From assembly GCA_029288365.1 (NCBI GenBank), contig JARIHI010000005.1, positions 62,001 to 126,000 of the forward strand: a stretch of 64,000 bases of DNA, written 5' to 3'. The notes beneath the pieces are model-generated. The model ran no database searches. It was given only the letters and a program-made list of their open reading frames with translations, and had not been told where the DNA came from. This stretch comes from Candidatus Saccharimonadota bacterium. GTDB lineage: Bacteria; Patescibacteriota; Saccharimonadia; Saccharimonadales; UBA4665. Positions 9,005 to 16,641 of the stretch are shown here, piece after piece. Within the stretch, counting starts at the first letter, position 1; every line of letters starts with the position of its first letter. The translations under genes were made by a program, and so were the position numbers.

Positions 9005-9670
9005 ATGGCACCAGCAATTGATCATACCAAGATAAAATCGATTTGTGACTCTGTGCGCCGTTACGGTAAAGGGAATATTATATATTTTCAGGGTGAAGCG
9101 CCCCGGCAAGCTTTTCTGGTTACAGAAGGTGCCGTTCGAGTGTATGCCATTGATGATCAAGGCGAAGAATACGTCGTTGGCTTTTATACAGAAGGTGATA
9201 TATTCCCCATGGATTGGCTACACAATTACACCACGACTGCCAGTTTTTACTACGAAGCTCTCACACCTTGCGAACTCGCACCCATTGAGAAATCCTCTTA
9301 TGAACTGGCTCGTACAAAGCCAGAAGTCGTTACATATATGCTAGATCGTTTTTTGCACGAATCCAATAGCAGCCTTATTCGTAATCTTGCTTTGCAGCAA
9401 CCTCGAGCTAAAGATAAAATAATTTATTTCTTTTATTTTTTGGCTATCCGACATGGCAACGAAATGGTGAGTGGCCTATATACGCTCGGCATCCCTTTGA
9501 CACATCAAACTATTGCTGACTGCTTGGGCTTAACCCGTGAAACTGTTGCTACAGAACTGGGCAATTTAAAGCGCTCCGGAACAGTAGCTTATAGAAATAA
9601 AAAATACGTTGTTGACAAAAAACTGGTCATCAAGGCAGTTGGCAAGGAAATTACCAATCTTGACAGCTAA
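9005..9670 (+). CDS. Crp/Fnr-family transcription regulator
   Basis: 221 residues: N-terminal cyclic-nucleotide-type beta barrel (about 20-125; FQGEAPRQAFLVTEGAVRVY), a dimerisation helix, and a C-terminal winged helix (about 160-215) with recognition segment LTHQTIADCLGLTRETVATE. The Fnr cysteine set for an iron-sulfur cluster is absent, and no cAMP-pocket arginine pattern is clear, so the effector is unknown. It diverges from the small stress operon and is a plausible regulator of it. The start has no RBS; TACACT (8992-8997) lies 7 bases before ATG, which suggests a leaderless mRNA. Confidence 0.92.
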   Translation: MAPAIDHTKIKSICDSVRRYGKGNIIYFQGEAPRQAFLVTEGAVRVYAIDDQGEEYVVGFYTEGDIFPMDWLHNYTTTASFYYEALTPCELAPIEKSSYELARTKPEVVTYMLDRFLHESNSSLIRNLALQQPRAKDKIIYFFYFLAIRHGNEMVSGLYTLGIPLTHQTIADCLGLTRETVATELGNLKRSGTVAYRNKKYVVDKKLVIKAVGKEITNLDS

Positions 9671-9676
9671 AGTAGT

Positions 9677-10060
9677 CTAACTTTTATCTATTTCGCTAAC
9701 TATTTTCAATAAATCTTTCGGCGCAGCCCACGCTTTTAAGACATACTTGTCCGCCCCCAAGCTAAACGCCCGATCAATTTCGTCTTGCAAATCGAAATTA
9801 CTAAAGACTAAGATTTTGGGCTTCCTTTTTAGAAGATGTGGTTGATAAGCTTCCAAAAATGCAATGCCGTCCATACGAGGCATCTTAAGATCTAGCAGTA
9901 TGATGTCAGGATCTTCTTTTGCAACTTCGTTCAAAGCCTCTTTGCCATCAAAAGCGGTCTGTACTTGGTACCCTGCACTTTCTAGAATTATTTTGTAAGC
10001 GGCACTGAGAGCTTGTTCGTCTTCTACGACCAAGACCTTCTTTGAGACTTTTTTACTCAT
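9677..10060 (-). CDS. Stand-alone response-regulator receiver domain
   Basis: 127 residues, a single CheY-like receiver with no output domain. The acidic pair is E13-D14, the phosphoacceptor is D57 (LLDLKMP), the switch Ser is S87 and the conserved Lys is K109. It lies 14 bases downstream of the histidine kinase in the same orientation, so it is most likely that kinase's phosphorylation partner. Without an output domain it must act by protein contact or phosphorelay. An ATG at 10060 fits; a weak AGTAA lies upstream. Confidence 0.93.
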   Translation of the reverse strand: MSKKVSKKVLVVEDEQALSAAYKIILESAGYQVQTAFDGKEALNEVAKEDPDIILLDLKMPRMDGIAFLEAYQPHLLKRKPKILVFSNFDLQDEIDRAFSLGADKYVLKAWAAPKDLLKIVSEIDKS

Positions 10061-10074
10061 TACTATTTACTCTA

Positions 10075-11868
10075 TCATGAAACTTTACGTTTAGTGGTAA
10101 GATTTTTCACAGATTTCTTCGGCAAATGGAGCGTAAAAACGGAGCCTTCCCCAAGCTCACTGACCACACTTATAGAACCTCCGTTAAGACCCGCTAGCTG
10201 CTGGGACAAGTACAGCCCGATACCGCTACCGTTCACATTGACCGAAAATTCATTGGGTATGCGTGAAAACTGCTTAAATAAAAGGTGCTGGTCTCGCTTG
10301 TCTATGCCCACGCCGTTGTCTTTTACCATAACCTGGACTTCAGTTGCCATTTTACGAAGTACAACTTCTACCTTCCCCTGGTCAGATGTATATTTTATGG
10401 CGTTTGACAGCATGTTTTCGAGAATCATACGTACACTATGCTCATCAGCCATAACGAAAGAAGTTTGCGGTATGATAACTTTAAGTTTGTGGCCCTTCTC
10501 TTTAACTTCCAGGCTCATTTCTTCGACCACATCTTTTACAACGGGTACCAGATCGAACTTTTGTGTCGTTGTCGTGAGGCTGCCAGAGCCTAGCTTGGCA
10601 ACATACAGAAATTCGTTAATTATTTGTAATTGCCTTTCGTTGGATTTATAAGCTTGATCAAGTAGTTTAACCTGACCCTTGAGCAAGCGACCTCCGAACC
10701 CATCAAGCACCATGCCAATATACTGCTTAACCCCTGTCGCCGGCGTACGAAGCTGATGAGAAGCCAAAGACAGTAACTCGTCTTTTGCCTGTTGCAGTTT
10801 CCTCTCTTCCATCAGGGCAAATGATCGGGTACGAAATTGGATAAGCAAGTACACAGCAACACTTGCAATTAAAGATATAGCAACGCCGGCAGTCAAAATA
10901 GTAGAAGGGCGTTCGTCATCAGTAGCAGAAACTATACCATTGCTTGCCAAGAGTTCTATTTCCCATTTTTGTCCAAGTACTTCAAAACCGGATGTGCGTA
11001 CTGGCTTTGTTAATAACTCATCACTATTTAGGTTATTTTTATCTATAGAAGTGAATAGTAGTTCTTGCTTGCCACTTTCTCCCGTGTCCTTAACTGCGAA
11101 GTTGAATCTGCTAGTCGCACTCAGAGACTGGGCAAAAAGTTCTTTAGGGCGTATTGTAGCAAATACAAATCCTTTCAGGGCTTTTCTCCGCTCTTCAACA
11201 GACGCCAGCGAAGCCCCTCGCATATATACAGGCATATATTGAAATACTCCGGATGATTTGCCATTAAATAAACGAAGCTTCGTCGTCATTATTGGCGCGC
11301 CTGTAGCAGCAGCCTTATCCATCGCAATGCGAGAAGCCGCATCGCTATTCATATTGTAGCCCAGGCCATCCGACGTATAAGTGCCAAAATGCTCAAGATA
11401 CATAACCGGTACATAGCGTCGTTGATTGTCTGATTGTTTAATGACGAGGCTGGGGTTATTATTTTCAGCCCTCAAAGTTGCTTCAAACGCAGACTTGCCT
11501 GAAGCCTCCACTACCGGGGCATAGCCAATGGTATCAACACCGGCAAACTTACGTTGTACGTCAAAGTTACTGTACAATTGTGTCCATTCTTTTGCGCTCA
11601 CTGCTTCAGAGGCGCCAAACAAGCCGGTACCTGCCCGTAGTAACACATCGCTAGCTTGTGTACGACTTTTTAACGTATCCTGAAATCCAGCCATTTTCTC
11701 GTTTATGGTTTGGTTTTTTTGAGCTTGCAGAGTGGCTTCCGCGCTGCGCCAACTAACAATAGCAAAGGCAAATAGTACCAAAAATACTACTAACGTTGGT
11801 ACCACTTGCAGCAACAACACATCGCGTTTCAACAGCTTACCAATAGGCGGAATGATGAACATACACAT
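10075..11868 (-). CDS. Membrane sensor histidine kinase with CHASE domain
   Basis: About 597 residues: TM1 (about 20-40), an extracytoplasmic CHASE-type sensor (about 75-250, with RKFAGVDTIGYAPVV and YMPVYM), TM2 (about 323-345), a HisKA dimerisation domain with phospho-His H371 (LASHQLRTP), and a HATPase_c domain with N-box NAIKYT, G1 DNGVGI and G2 GSGIGLYL. The ligand is unknown; CHASE domains bind small molecules. ATG 11868 and ATG 11862 are both possible. TACAAT (11872-11877) lies 9 bases before the latter, as at other leaderless starts here. It is coupled with the receiver gene downstream. Confidence 0.95.
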   Translation of the reverse strand: MCMFIIPPIGKLLKRDVLLLQVVPTLVVFLVLFAFAIVSWRSAEATLQAQKNQTINEKMAGFQDTLKSRTQASDVLLRAGTGLFGASEAVSAKEWTQLYSNFDVQRKFAGVDTIGYAPVVEASGKSAFEATLRAENNNPSLVIKQSDNQRRYVPVMYLEHFGTYTSDGLGYNMNSDAASRIAMDKAAATGAPIMTTKLRLFNGKSSGVFQYMPVYMRGASLASVEERRKALKGFVFATIRPKELFAQSLSATSRFNFAVKDTGESGKQELLFTSIDKNNLNSDELLTKPVRTSGFEVLGQKWEIELLASNGIVSATDDERPSTILTAGVAISLIASVAVYLLIQFRTRSFALMEERKLQQAKDELLSLASHQLRTPATGVKQYIGMVLDGFGGRLLKGQVKLLDQAYKSNERQLQIINEFLYVAKLGSGSLTTTTQKFDLVPVVKDVVEEMSLEVKEKGHKLKVIIPQTSFVMADEHSVRMILENMLSNAIKYTSDQGKVEVVLRKMATEVQVMVKDNGVGIDKRDQHLLFKQFSRIPNEFSVNVNGSGIGLYLSQQLAGLNGGSISVVSELGEGSVFTLHLPKKSVKNLTTKRKVS

Positions 11869-11929
11869 TCAATTGTATACCTGATAGGTAAGTAATGTAC
11901 ACCGTACCAGATGTGCATCGCCTGATATC

Positions 11930-12670
11930 TTACCTATACACAAGTAACAATACTTGAGTTGTAGCTATAGCTAACACTGCCATAATTACTGTTCGGCCAA
12001 AAATATTGTTTGACATATTGTTTTCTAATCTATTGCCTACCCAAATCCCTGCAATAACACCACATAGAGCCGCAACTAAAACTTGCAAGGGGATGTCCTT
12101 GTGAATCACGCCAACGGAGAGCAGCACTGCTATACTCACCATATTTGTTATGAAAAATAAAGAAGAAACCGTTGCTAGAAATGCTCGCTTGCTGAGACGG
12201 CTGTTCTCAAAAAATAAAATCACTATGGGGCCGTTCATAGCTGATACCGTGTTGGAAACACCTGCTAGCAACCCTACCGCTAATTCTGTAGATTTTTCGT
12301 GTGTAATTTTTATTTTATGCCCAAGTAATAAAGAAATCGCCGTAATGATAATAAAGCTGTAGATGATAATTTCCAATACAGCACTATTGACCTTTCCGAT
12401 GAAAAATATCGGGGTTATCGCACCGATAATCAGCCATACGCCAAGTGTTTTATAGTTTGCTGCTTTATTGTAGCTACGGTATTTAGCCGCGAGCCATATG
12501 TTAACTAGTGCCCCGAGTAATAGTACGATTAAAACAGCCTGGCTTATGGGGAGCATAAAACTAAGTAACGGTAAACTGATGAGTGCAAAACCAAAACCTA
12601 ACGACGACTGGACCGTAGAAGCAAAAAATACAATAGCAAAGACAAGTTCTGCGCTCATAAGCTTTAGCAT
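11930..12670 (-). CDS. TauE/SafE-family permease (sulfite/sulfonate exporter-like)
   Basis: 246 residues from ATG 12670, about eight membrane helices in two similar halves. The family-typical segments SSLGFGFALISLPLL (first half) and GLLAGVSNTVSAMNGP (second half) are present. TauE/SafE proteins are thought to export organosulfur anions such as sulfite or sulfoacetate; substrate cannot be inferred here. An in-frame GTG at 12688 is the other possible start. No RBS is seen and TATAAC lies 9 bases before ATG 12670. Neighbours give no functional hint. Confidence 0.85.
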   Translation of the reverse strand: MLKLMSAELVFAIVFFASTVQSSLGFGFALISLPLLSFMLPISQAVLIVLLLGALVNIWLAAKYRSYNKAANYKTLGVWLIIGAITPIFFIGKVNSAVLEIIIYSFIIITAISLLLGHKIKITHEKSTELAVGLLAGVSNTVSAMNGPIVILFFENSRLSKRAFLATVSSLFFITNMVSIAVLLSVGVIHKDIPLQVLVAALCGVIAGIWVGNRLENNMSNNIFGRTVIMAVLAIATTQVLLLVYR

Positions 12671-12758
12671 AGCAAAAGCGTTATACACGTACCAACTTTG
12701 ATCTCTGAGACACTTCTACATCTTAAGGTCAGTCACTCTAATATGCCCTTAGAAAGTA

Positions 12759-13616
12759 CTATGCAATAGATACAGTCATAACCCCCGCCACCATAAGTAC
12801 CGCAGCTACTACTTCGGAGCGGTTTAAGCGTTCTTTGAAGAAATACGCGGCCAACAATAAAGACAGCAAGGCCCAAGAGTTACTTAACGCCGCAACTATG
12901 CCTACATTATATTTGGTAACTCCAACTGTAAACGCTATTGTGCCAAGTACTATGCCAAGTCCATTCCCAACCATACCAGGAGTTAATGCATGCTTAAAAC
13001 GTATCGCTTCTTTGCTTACTAACAAATGGATGCCAGCACCAATTATCACGCCAAGTTCCACTATAAATGCCGACAGCCAGGGTCCAAGCGTATGCGCCGG
13101 ATAAATAAAGGCAAAATAAAATAAACCCCAGCCAATAGCTGCCAGTAATGCATAAGGAATACCGCTAGCGAGGTTAATGATATTCGAGTCTTTCAGGCTT
13201 TTTGGATTTATTGAAGCCCAAATATTTGCCATAACGATCAAAAGAATAGCGAACCACTGCGCCTTGGAAAGTGACGTATGAAGTATCAAGAAAGCCAGCC
13301 ATACCGTCACAAACGGTGAGCTGCCCGCAATTGGCGATATGATCCCCACTCGGCTTATCTTAATACCATGCGTAAAGGCCAGCAGAGGAAGATACCCCGC
13401 TATCCCAAGAATTAAAGCGTACAGCACATACTGTACATTGCTTAGGTAATGAAAGCTGGGAATGGAGACTATCGCCAAAGCTACGATTACCGTCACCCCT
13501 CTCAGAAGAATAGTTTGGGCGATACCAAATTTTCTAGCTAAAGGCTGTGAAAAGACATTTGCAAACGCATACCCAGTCATCGACAATATGCCGAATAAAA
13601 CCGCCCAAAGAATCAT
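12759..13616 (-). CDS. DMT/EamA-family transporter
   Basis: 285 residues with about ten membrane helices in two EamA repeats (first half about 1-135, second about 150-285). The conserved run GIISPIAGSSPFVTVWLAFL in half one and ALSNSWALLSLLLAAYFFKERL in half two are typical of drug/metabolite transporters. The frame stays open back into the tRNA gene, but ATG 13616 is preferred: it begins the first helix and has TACACT six bases upstream, fitting leaderless transcription. The substrate is unknown. Confidence 0.88.
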   Translation of the reverse strand: MILWAVLFGILSMTGYAFANVFSQPLARKFGIAQTILLRGVTVIVALAIVSIPSFHYLSNVQYVLYALILGIAGYLPLLAFTHGIKISRVGIISPIAGSSPFVTVWLAFLILHTSLSKAQWFAILLIVMANIWASINPKSLKDSNIINLASGIPYALLAAIGWGLFYFAFIYPAHTLGPWLSAFIVELGVIIGAGIHLLVSKEAIRFKHALTPGMVGNGLGIVLGTIAFTVGVTKYNVGIVAALSNSWALLSLLLAAYFFKERLNRSEVVAAVLMVAGVMTVSIA

Positions 13617-13685
13617 GCGTTCAGTGTAACAACTGGCTAAAAATACACCAAGAAAAATACCCGTCACAAGGACGGGCACTTTTCT

Positions 13686-13760
13686 TGGTTGCGGGGGCAG
13701 GACTCGAACCTGCGACCTTGTGGTTATGAGCCACACGAGCTGCCGCTGCTCCACCCCGCG
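13686..13760 (-). tRNA. Initiator tRNA-fMet (CAU), CCA encoded
   Basis: A 75-nt cloverleaf reading CGCGGGG at the 5' end and CCCCGCA-A-CCA at the 3' end. C1 faces A72 without pairing, and the D stem has A11-U24; both are initiator marks. The anticodon loop is CTCATAA. The anticodon stem TGTGG/CCACA has only two consecutive G-C pairs next to the loop, because the 29-41 pair is U-A instead of the usual G-C. Position 17 is absent. The CCA end is in the DNA. Confidence 0.95.
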
Positions 13761-13770
13761 TCATAATCAT

Positions 13771-13822
13771 GAGACAAACCAAGGTTTTTCTCATCGCGCC
13801 GGGGAATGAAGTGAATTCATTC
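13771..13822 (-). other. Structured leader in front of initiator tRNA
   Basis: Between the promoter at 13863-13891 and the tRNA lie two hairpins: arms GAATGAA/TTCATTC (13804-13810 and 13816-13822) and GAGA.AAACC/GGTTT.TCTC (13771-13792 with a two-base loop). Neither carries a T-run, so they look like processing or stability elements, not terminators. No T-box motif is present. Confidence 0.5.
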
Positions 13823-13862
13823 TCTCGGGCTGCTCTTTTCCTTCCTTGGATGTCAAAGTATT

Positions 13863-13891
13863 ATTTTAGCAAACAGAGGTGATATTGTCAA
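13863..13891 (-). promoter_or_regulatory. Consensus promoter for initiator tRNA
   Basis: On the minus strand TTGACA (13886-13891), 17-bp spacer, TAAAAT (13863-13868). The -35 box overlaps the stop codon of the FtsB/DivIC gene. Predicted start is near 13856, about 95 bases before the mature tRNA. Confidence 0.8.
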
Positions 13892-14346
13892 TCGTTGCTA
13901 TTTTTGTGCAAAAGGAAATCAAACCAGGCAGTGATATTTTGCTGCCACTTTGGTTGGTTTTTGTTTTGAGTCGTTCTTGAGACGTCAGCCTCATCTTTAA
14001 TAGTTACATTTTTCAGTGCAACTATTTTAGGCACCACTAAGACCGTTTCGCCCGGAGCGGCCAAACCAAAATTCTTTCGGGCTTCTAACTCTAAATACTC
14101 ATCAGTTTCAAAATATTGATTTTCAAGTGCCAAGTTACGATTTTCCAAACGACGAACCTCGGTTTCTTGTTGCATGCGAGCGATTTCTTTTTGCAAACGA
14201 TAATTTGTTTCAATAACCTTTACGCCGCTCCAACTTATTAGTAGTGCGATTACCAAAAACATTACGATACCAAGCGCCCTCACGTCTTGAAATACGCGCG
14301 CTTCTTGGATTATTTTATTTTGGTAGGTTTTAATTTTTCCAAACAC
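13888..14346 (-). CDS. FtsB/DivIC-family septum formation initiator
   Basis: 152 residues with the family architecture: short basic cytoplasmic tail, one membrane helix (about 26-46, LGIVMFLVIALLISWSGVKV), a coiled coil (about 48-78, EIARMQQETEVRRLENRNLALE) and the DivIC tail YLELEARKNFGLAAPGE. These proteins bridge FtsL and FtsQ in the divisome. The last 50 residues are longer than usual and not conserved in appearance. The start is GTG 14346; a perfect TATAAT lies 8 bases upstream (14355-14360) with no RBS, so it should be leaderless. Confidence 0.88.
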   Translation of the reverse strand: MFGKIKTYQNKIIQEARVFQDVRALGIVMFLVIALLISWSGVKVIETNYRLQKEIARMQQETEVRRLENRNLALENQYFETDEYLELEARKNFGLAAPGETVLVVPKIVALKNVTIKDEADVSRTTQNKNQPKWQQNITAWFDFLLHKNSND

Positions 14347-14377
14347 GTATATACATTATATAACTTCTGTAAAAATC

Positions 14378-14386
14378 TGCTATACT
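14378..14386 (+). promoter_or_regulatory. Extended -10 promoter upstream of CAU tRNA
   Basis: TG-C-TATACT (14378-14386) is an extended -10 element with no good -35. It would start transcription near 14393 and give a leader of about 140 bases before the tRNA at 14532. It diverges from the TATAAT of the FtsB/DivIC gene. Confidence 0.45.
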
Positions 14387-14436
14387 CGTATCTGTTACGT
14401 ATGTGCAAATAGTTGAAATATACGTATTTAGTGCAG

Positions 14437-14508
14437 GAACAAGGCATTTGCGAGAAGCACAGCGAGCCGTACTAAGGTACAGTGAGCGAGCATCACAGTA
14501 AATAACGT
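14437..14508 (+). other. Structured or repeat-like intergenic element
   Basis: This stretch has AGCGAGC twice in direct orientation (ACAGCGAGC, ACAGTGAGCGAGC) flanking a GTAC-TAAG-GTAC hairpin, with matching outer ends (GAAC near 14441 and GTTC near 14512; ATTT and AAAT inside). It is unlike the AT-rich spacers nearby and encodes no plausible protein. It may be a dispersed genomic repeat or a structured tRNA leader. Confidence 0.4.
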
Positions 14509-14531
14509 CGTTCATGCCTAAAAGTATTTCA

Positions 14532-14607
14532 GGGGGTGTAGCTCATCGGTCAGAGCAGGCGGCTCATAACCGCTTGGTAGTTGGTTCGATTCCAACCACC
14601 CCCACCA
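14532..14607 (+). tRNA. tRNA with CAU anticodon: tRNA-Ile2 (lysidine-modified) or elongator tRNA-Met
   Basis: A 76-nt cloverleaf with acceptor GGGGGTG/CACCCCC, A73 and encoded CCA. G1-C72 pairs, so it is not an initiator. The anticodon loop is CTCATAA. The D arm to variable region (AGAGCAGGCGGCTCATAACC, then GCTTGGT) is close to bacterial tRNA-Ile2 whose CAU is modified by TilS, so I lean to Ile2, but elongator Met cannot be excluded by reading alone. Confidence 0.93.
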
Positions 14608-14625
14608 ATAAACTTGTTATTGCTT

Positions 14626-15096
14626 TTATCCAGGAGTGTCCACTACAGCTCTCTCGGCTTCAATATCTGGAGTCAGTCTTTCAATTGCAGCCTCCCATAT
14701 TGGTATTGAAGAACTTGTAATAGGAATAGAACCTGCAGCATAACGCGTATCTTCAGCTGCATGCGCCAAGCTTGTACTACTAGTAGTCCTTGGATTTTCT
14801 CGCAAGGCGACTGCGAAACCACGAGTAAATAATTCCGCGGCATCAACTGCTTGACCGTCATCTAATCGCCCTTCATCTCTGAGTTCATGTATCAACCGTA
14901 TTGCCTCATAATGCGTATTCGACCATTCTGGGTCTGCAGGCGAAGGCGTGATAGCATCTACTGCATCATAAAATCCTTTAGCCCTTACTTCTAATTCCGC
15001 CTGGGTCTCTAACCCTTCGGCATATAAATTAACTCCAGGCAAAAGTTCTACCTGAGCCGGAGTATCAGTAATTGTATCGAGTGGGGATACTTGCAT
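14626..15096 (-). CDS. Hypothetical protein, 156 residues
   Basis: Acidic soluble protein with no membrane segment or signal peptide. It reads as mostly helical (KGFYDAVDAITPS, HYEAIRLIHELRDEGRL, AAELFTRGFAVALREN), followed by a Ser/Thr-rich linker and a last short helix (IWEAAIERL). Start ATG 15096 has only a weak AGCGAG upstream. It stands alone between a tRNA and dus, and ends 18 bases from the tRNA's CCA end in convergent orientation. No known family is recognised. Confidence 0.65.
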   Translation of the reverse strand: MQVSPLDTITDTPAQVELLPGVNLYAEGLETQAELEVRAKGFYDAVDAITPSPADPEWSNTHYEAIRLIHELRDEGRLDDGQAVDAAELFTRGFAVALRENPRTTSSTSLAHAAEDTRYAAGSIPITSSSIPIWEAAIERLTPDIEAERAVVDTPG

Positions 15097-15156
15097 ATTT
15101 TTCTCGCTTATTTTTGTTTTTTGATAATTACATGCTCTATAATAGCAAATATTTAA

Positions 15157-16125
15157 CTATTTGTCAATTCCATTATATTGAATATTCTCTAGAAGCTCTT
15201 TTAACTCATTAATATTTTGGGCTTGCATAAAGCTTTCACGAAGCTGTTTGGCTCCATCGAAGCCCTGAATATAGATTTTGCAAAATTTATTGAGTGTGTG
15301 GATAGGACGTTCGCCTTCTTGCCACGTGTTCGCAAACAGCTCAACGTGTTTTTTATAAAGTGTAATTCGTTCGTCTTGTGGCATGTCCTGCCAAGGACTT
15401 GTTTCTGTAAAGGCATAGGGATCTTGGAATACGCCGCGACCAATCATGATGCCATCTAGCCGGTATTCTTTTGTCAATTTCAAACCATGCTGGCGGGATT
15501 CGACATCGCCGTTGCCAACAATCAGCGTAGCTACGTCTACATCATCACGCATTTGTCGTATGTGGCCAATGTTTTGCCAATTTGCGGGCACTTTGCTCAT
15601 TTCTTTTTTTGTGCGGCCATGAATGGTCAACATATCGAGGTTTTGTCGCAATAGTAGTTCGTGCCAGGTAAAATCGACTTCGTTAAAGCCGAGGCGTGTC
15701 TTGACACTTACCGGCACGCGGCCAGCAGCGCCTTCCTGAGTAGCCCTAATAATTTCTACTGCCAAAGGTCGGTTATTAATGAGTGCACTACATGTGCCAG
15801 CCTTAACTTCGGACTTCGCTGGGCAACCCATATTAATATCCACACCGGCAAAACCCATTTCGACTAATTCTTTAGTGGTTTTGTAATAATTTTCTGGATT
15901 TTTGCCCCATATTTGTGCCACTATTGGCCGCTCTGCGTCAGTAAAGCGTAGTTTTTTCATGAGCTTCTGGCGACCAGGACTTTGCAGGCCATCAACATTT
16001 ACAAACTCTGTAAAATACAAATCCGGAGCAGCACAAGAGCTAATGATTCGGCGAAATACCGTATCGGTCACATCGTCCATCGGCGCCAATATAAAGAAAG
16101 GCTTTGGTAGATTTGTATACGTCAT
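15157..16125 (-). CDS. dus: tRNA-dihydrouridine synthase
   Basis: 322 residues, FMN-dependent TIM barrel. The N-terminal FILAPMDDVTDTVFRR, the active-site region INMGCPAKSEVKAGTCSALI with the catalytic Cys in NMGCP, KTRLGF, the HGRT motif and IVGNGDVES are all Dus hallmarks. The enzyme reduces uridine in the tRNA D loop using NADPH. The N-terminus lies close to ATG 16125, and TACAAT (16133-16138) sits 7 bases before it, with no RBS, so a leaderless start is likely. The subtype (DusA/B/C-like) is not clear. Confidence 0.93.
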   Translation of the reverse strand: MTYTNLPKPFFILAPMDDVTDTVFRRIISSCAAPDLYFTEFVNVDGLQSPGRQKLMKKLRFTDAERPIVAQIWGKNPENYYKTTKELVEMGFAGVDINMGCPAKSEVKAGTCSALINNRPLAVEIIRATQEGAAGRVPVSVKTRLGFNEVDFTWHELLLRQNLDMLTIHGRTKKEMSKVPANWQNIGHIRQMRDDVDVATLIVGNGDVESRQHGLKLTKEYRLDGIMIGRGVFQDPYAFTETSPWQDMPQDERITLYKKHVELFANTWQEGERPIHTLNKFCKIYIQGFDGAKQLRESFMQAQNINELKELLENIQYNGIDK

Positions 16126-16196
16126 CTATTAAATTGTACCTGGTATTTCTGGGGTTATTAAGAAGGTGCGAATAGTACAGTGCTTATTCCGGCGAG

Positions 16197-16580
16197 TTAT
16201 TGCCTGCCTAAAACAGCTCTGCGAGCCTCGCCATAGGGGATGTTACGTTTCTCGACAAGCTCATCTATTGCTTGTTCTTGCTCAGAAGTAAGCTCTGATG
16301 GCACTTCTGGTCGCGTACGGGCGTCGGTTATCTGTATCTCAGAAGGTCCATCCTCGGGTAGCTGCACGCCAGCGCCATCGAGTACCCATGACCTTTCGCC
16401 ACCGCTAATAATCCCTGTGTCATAAAGTGCTTCAGGGTCTACATGGGCCAATGCATCTTCACGGTCATGATAGACGGGCGCACCCTCGCTTTCATATCCA
16501 TCAGCTTCGTGCTCGTGAACAGATGCAGTGGTATGCGCTTCTGCGGCAAAGCGTGAAAGATGTTCTTCTATACCGTTCAT
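16197..16580 (-). CDS. Hypothetical acidic protein, 127 residues
   Basis: Starting at ATG 16580 (MNGIEEHLSRF) the product is strongly acidic and soluble. The middle is low-complexity with many H, E and D, and the C-terminal 35 residues are a likely helical pair (LTSEQEQAIDELVEKRNIPYGEARRAVLG), similar in look to a small UBA- or HTH-like domain. The frame is open further upstream, but the promoter at 16588-16616 sits inside that extension, so the longer version is rejected. No family is recognised. Confidence 0.65.
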   Translation of the reverse strand: MNGIEEHLSRFAAEAHTTASVHEHEADGYESEGAPVYHDREDALAHVDPEALYDTGIISGGERSWVLDGAGVQLPEDGPSEIQITDARTRPEVPSELTSEQEQAIDELVEKRNIPYGEARRAVLGRQ

Positions 16581-16586
16581 GCTTTT

Positions 16587-16616
16587 AATTATAACACATC
16601 TGTTATAATTTTGCAA
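16587..16616 (-). promoter_or_regulatory. Leaderless promoter overlapped by a perfect 10-bp inverted repeat
   Basis: On the minus strand TTGCAA (16611-16616), 17 bp, TATAAT (16588-16593), seven bases before ATG 16580. The inverted repeat AATTATAACA-CATC-TGTTATAATT (16587-16610) covers the -10 and spacer and places a TATAAT on each strand. It is a candidate operator or a two-way -10. Confidence 0.65.
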
Positions 16617-16641
16617 TATATCCTTAAATTTTTCTTCACTT

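Noticed and set aside
13547-13729. Plus-strand ORF ending in GAGLEPATLWL
   Set aside because: This is the common false protein read through the antisense of a tRNA gene; it covers the initiator tRNA and the 5' end of the EamA gene.
13761-13860. Possible T-box or attenuator upstream of the initiator tRNA
   Set aside because: Hairpins exist but there is no T-box antiterminator motif, no T-run and no downstream protein gene to control.
14514-14720. Plus-strand ORF over the CAU tRNA
   Set aside because: The sequence is explained by a perfect cloverleaf; the protein has no independent support.
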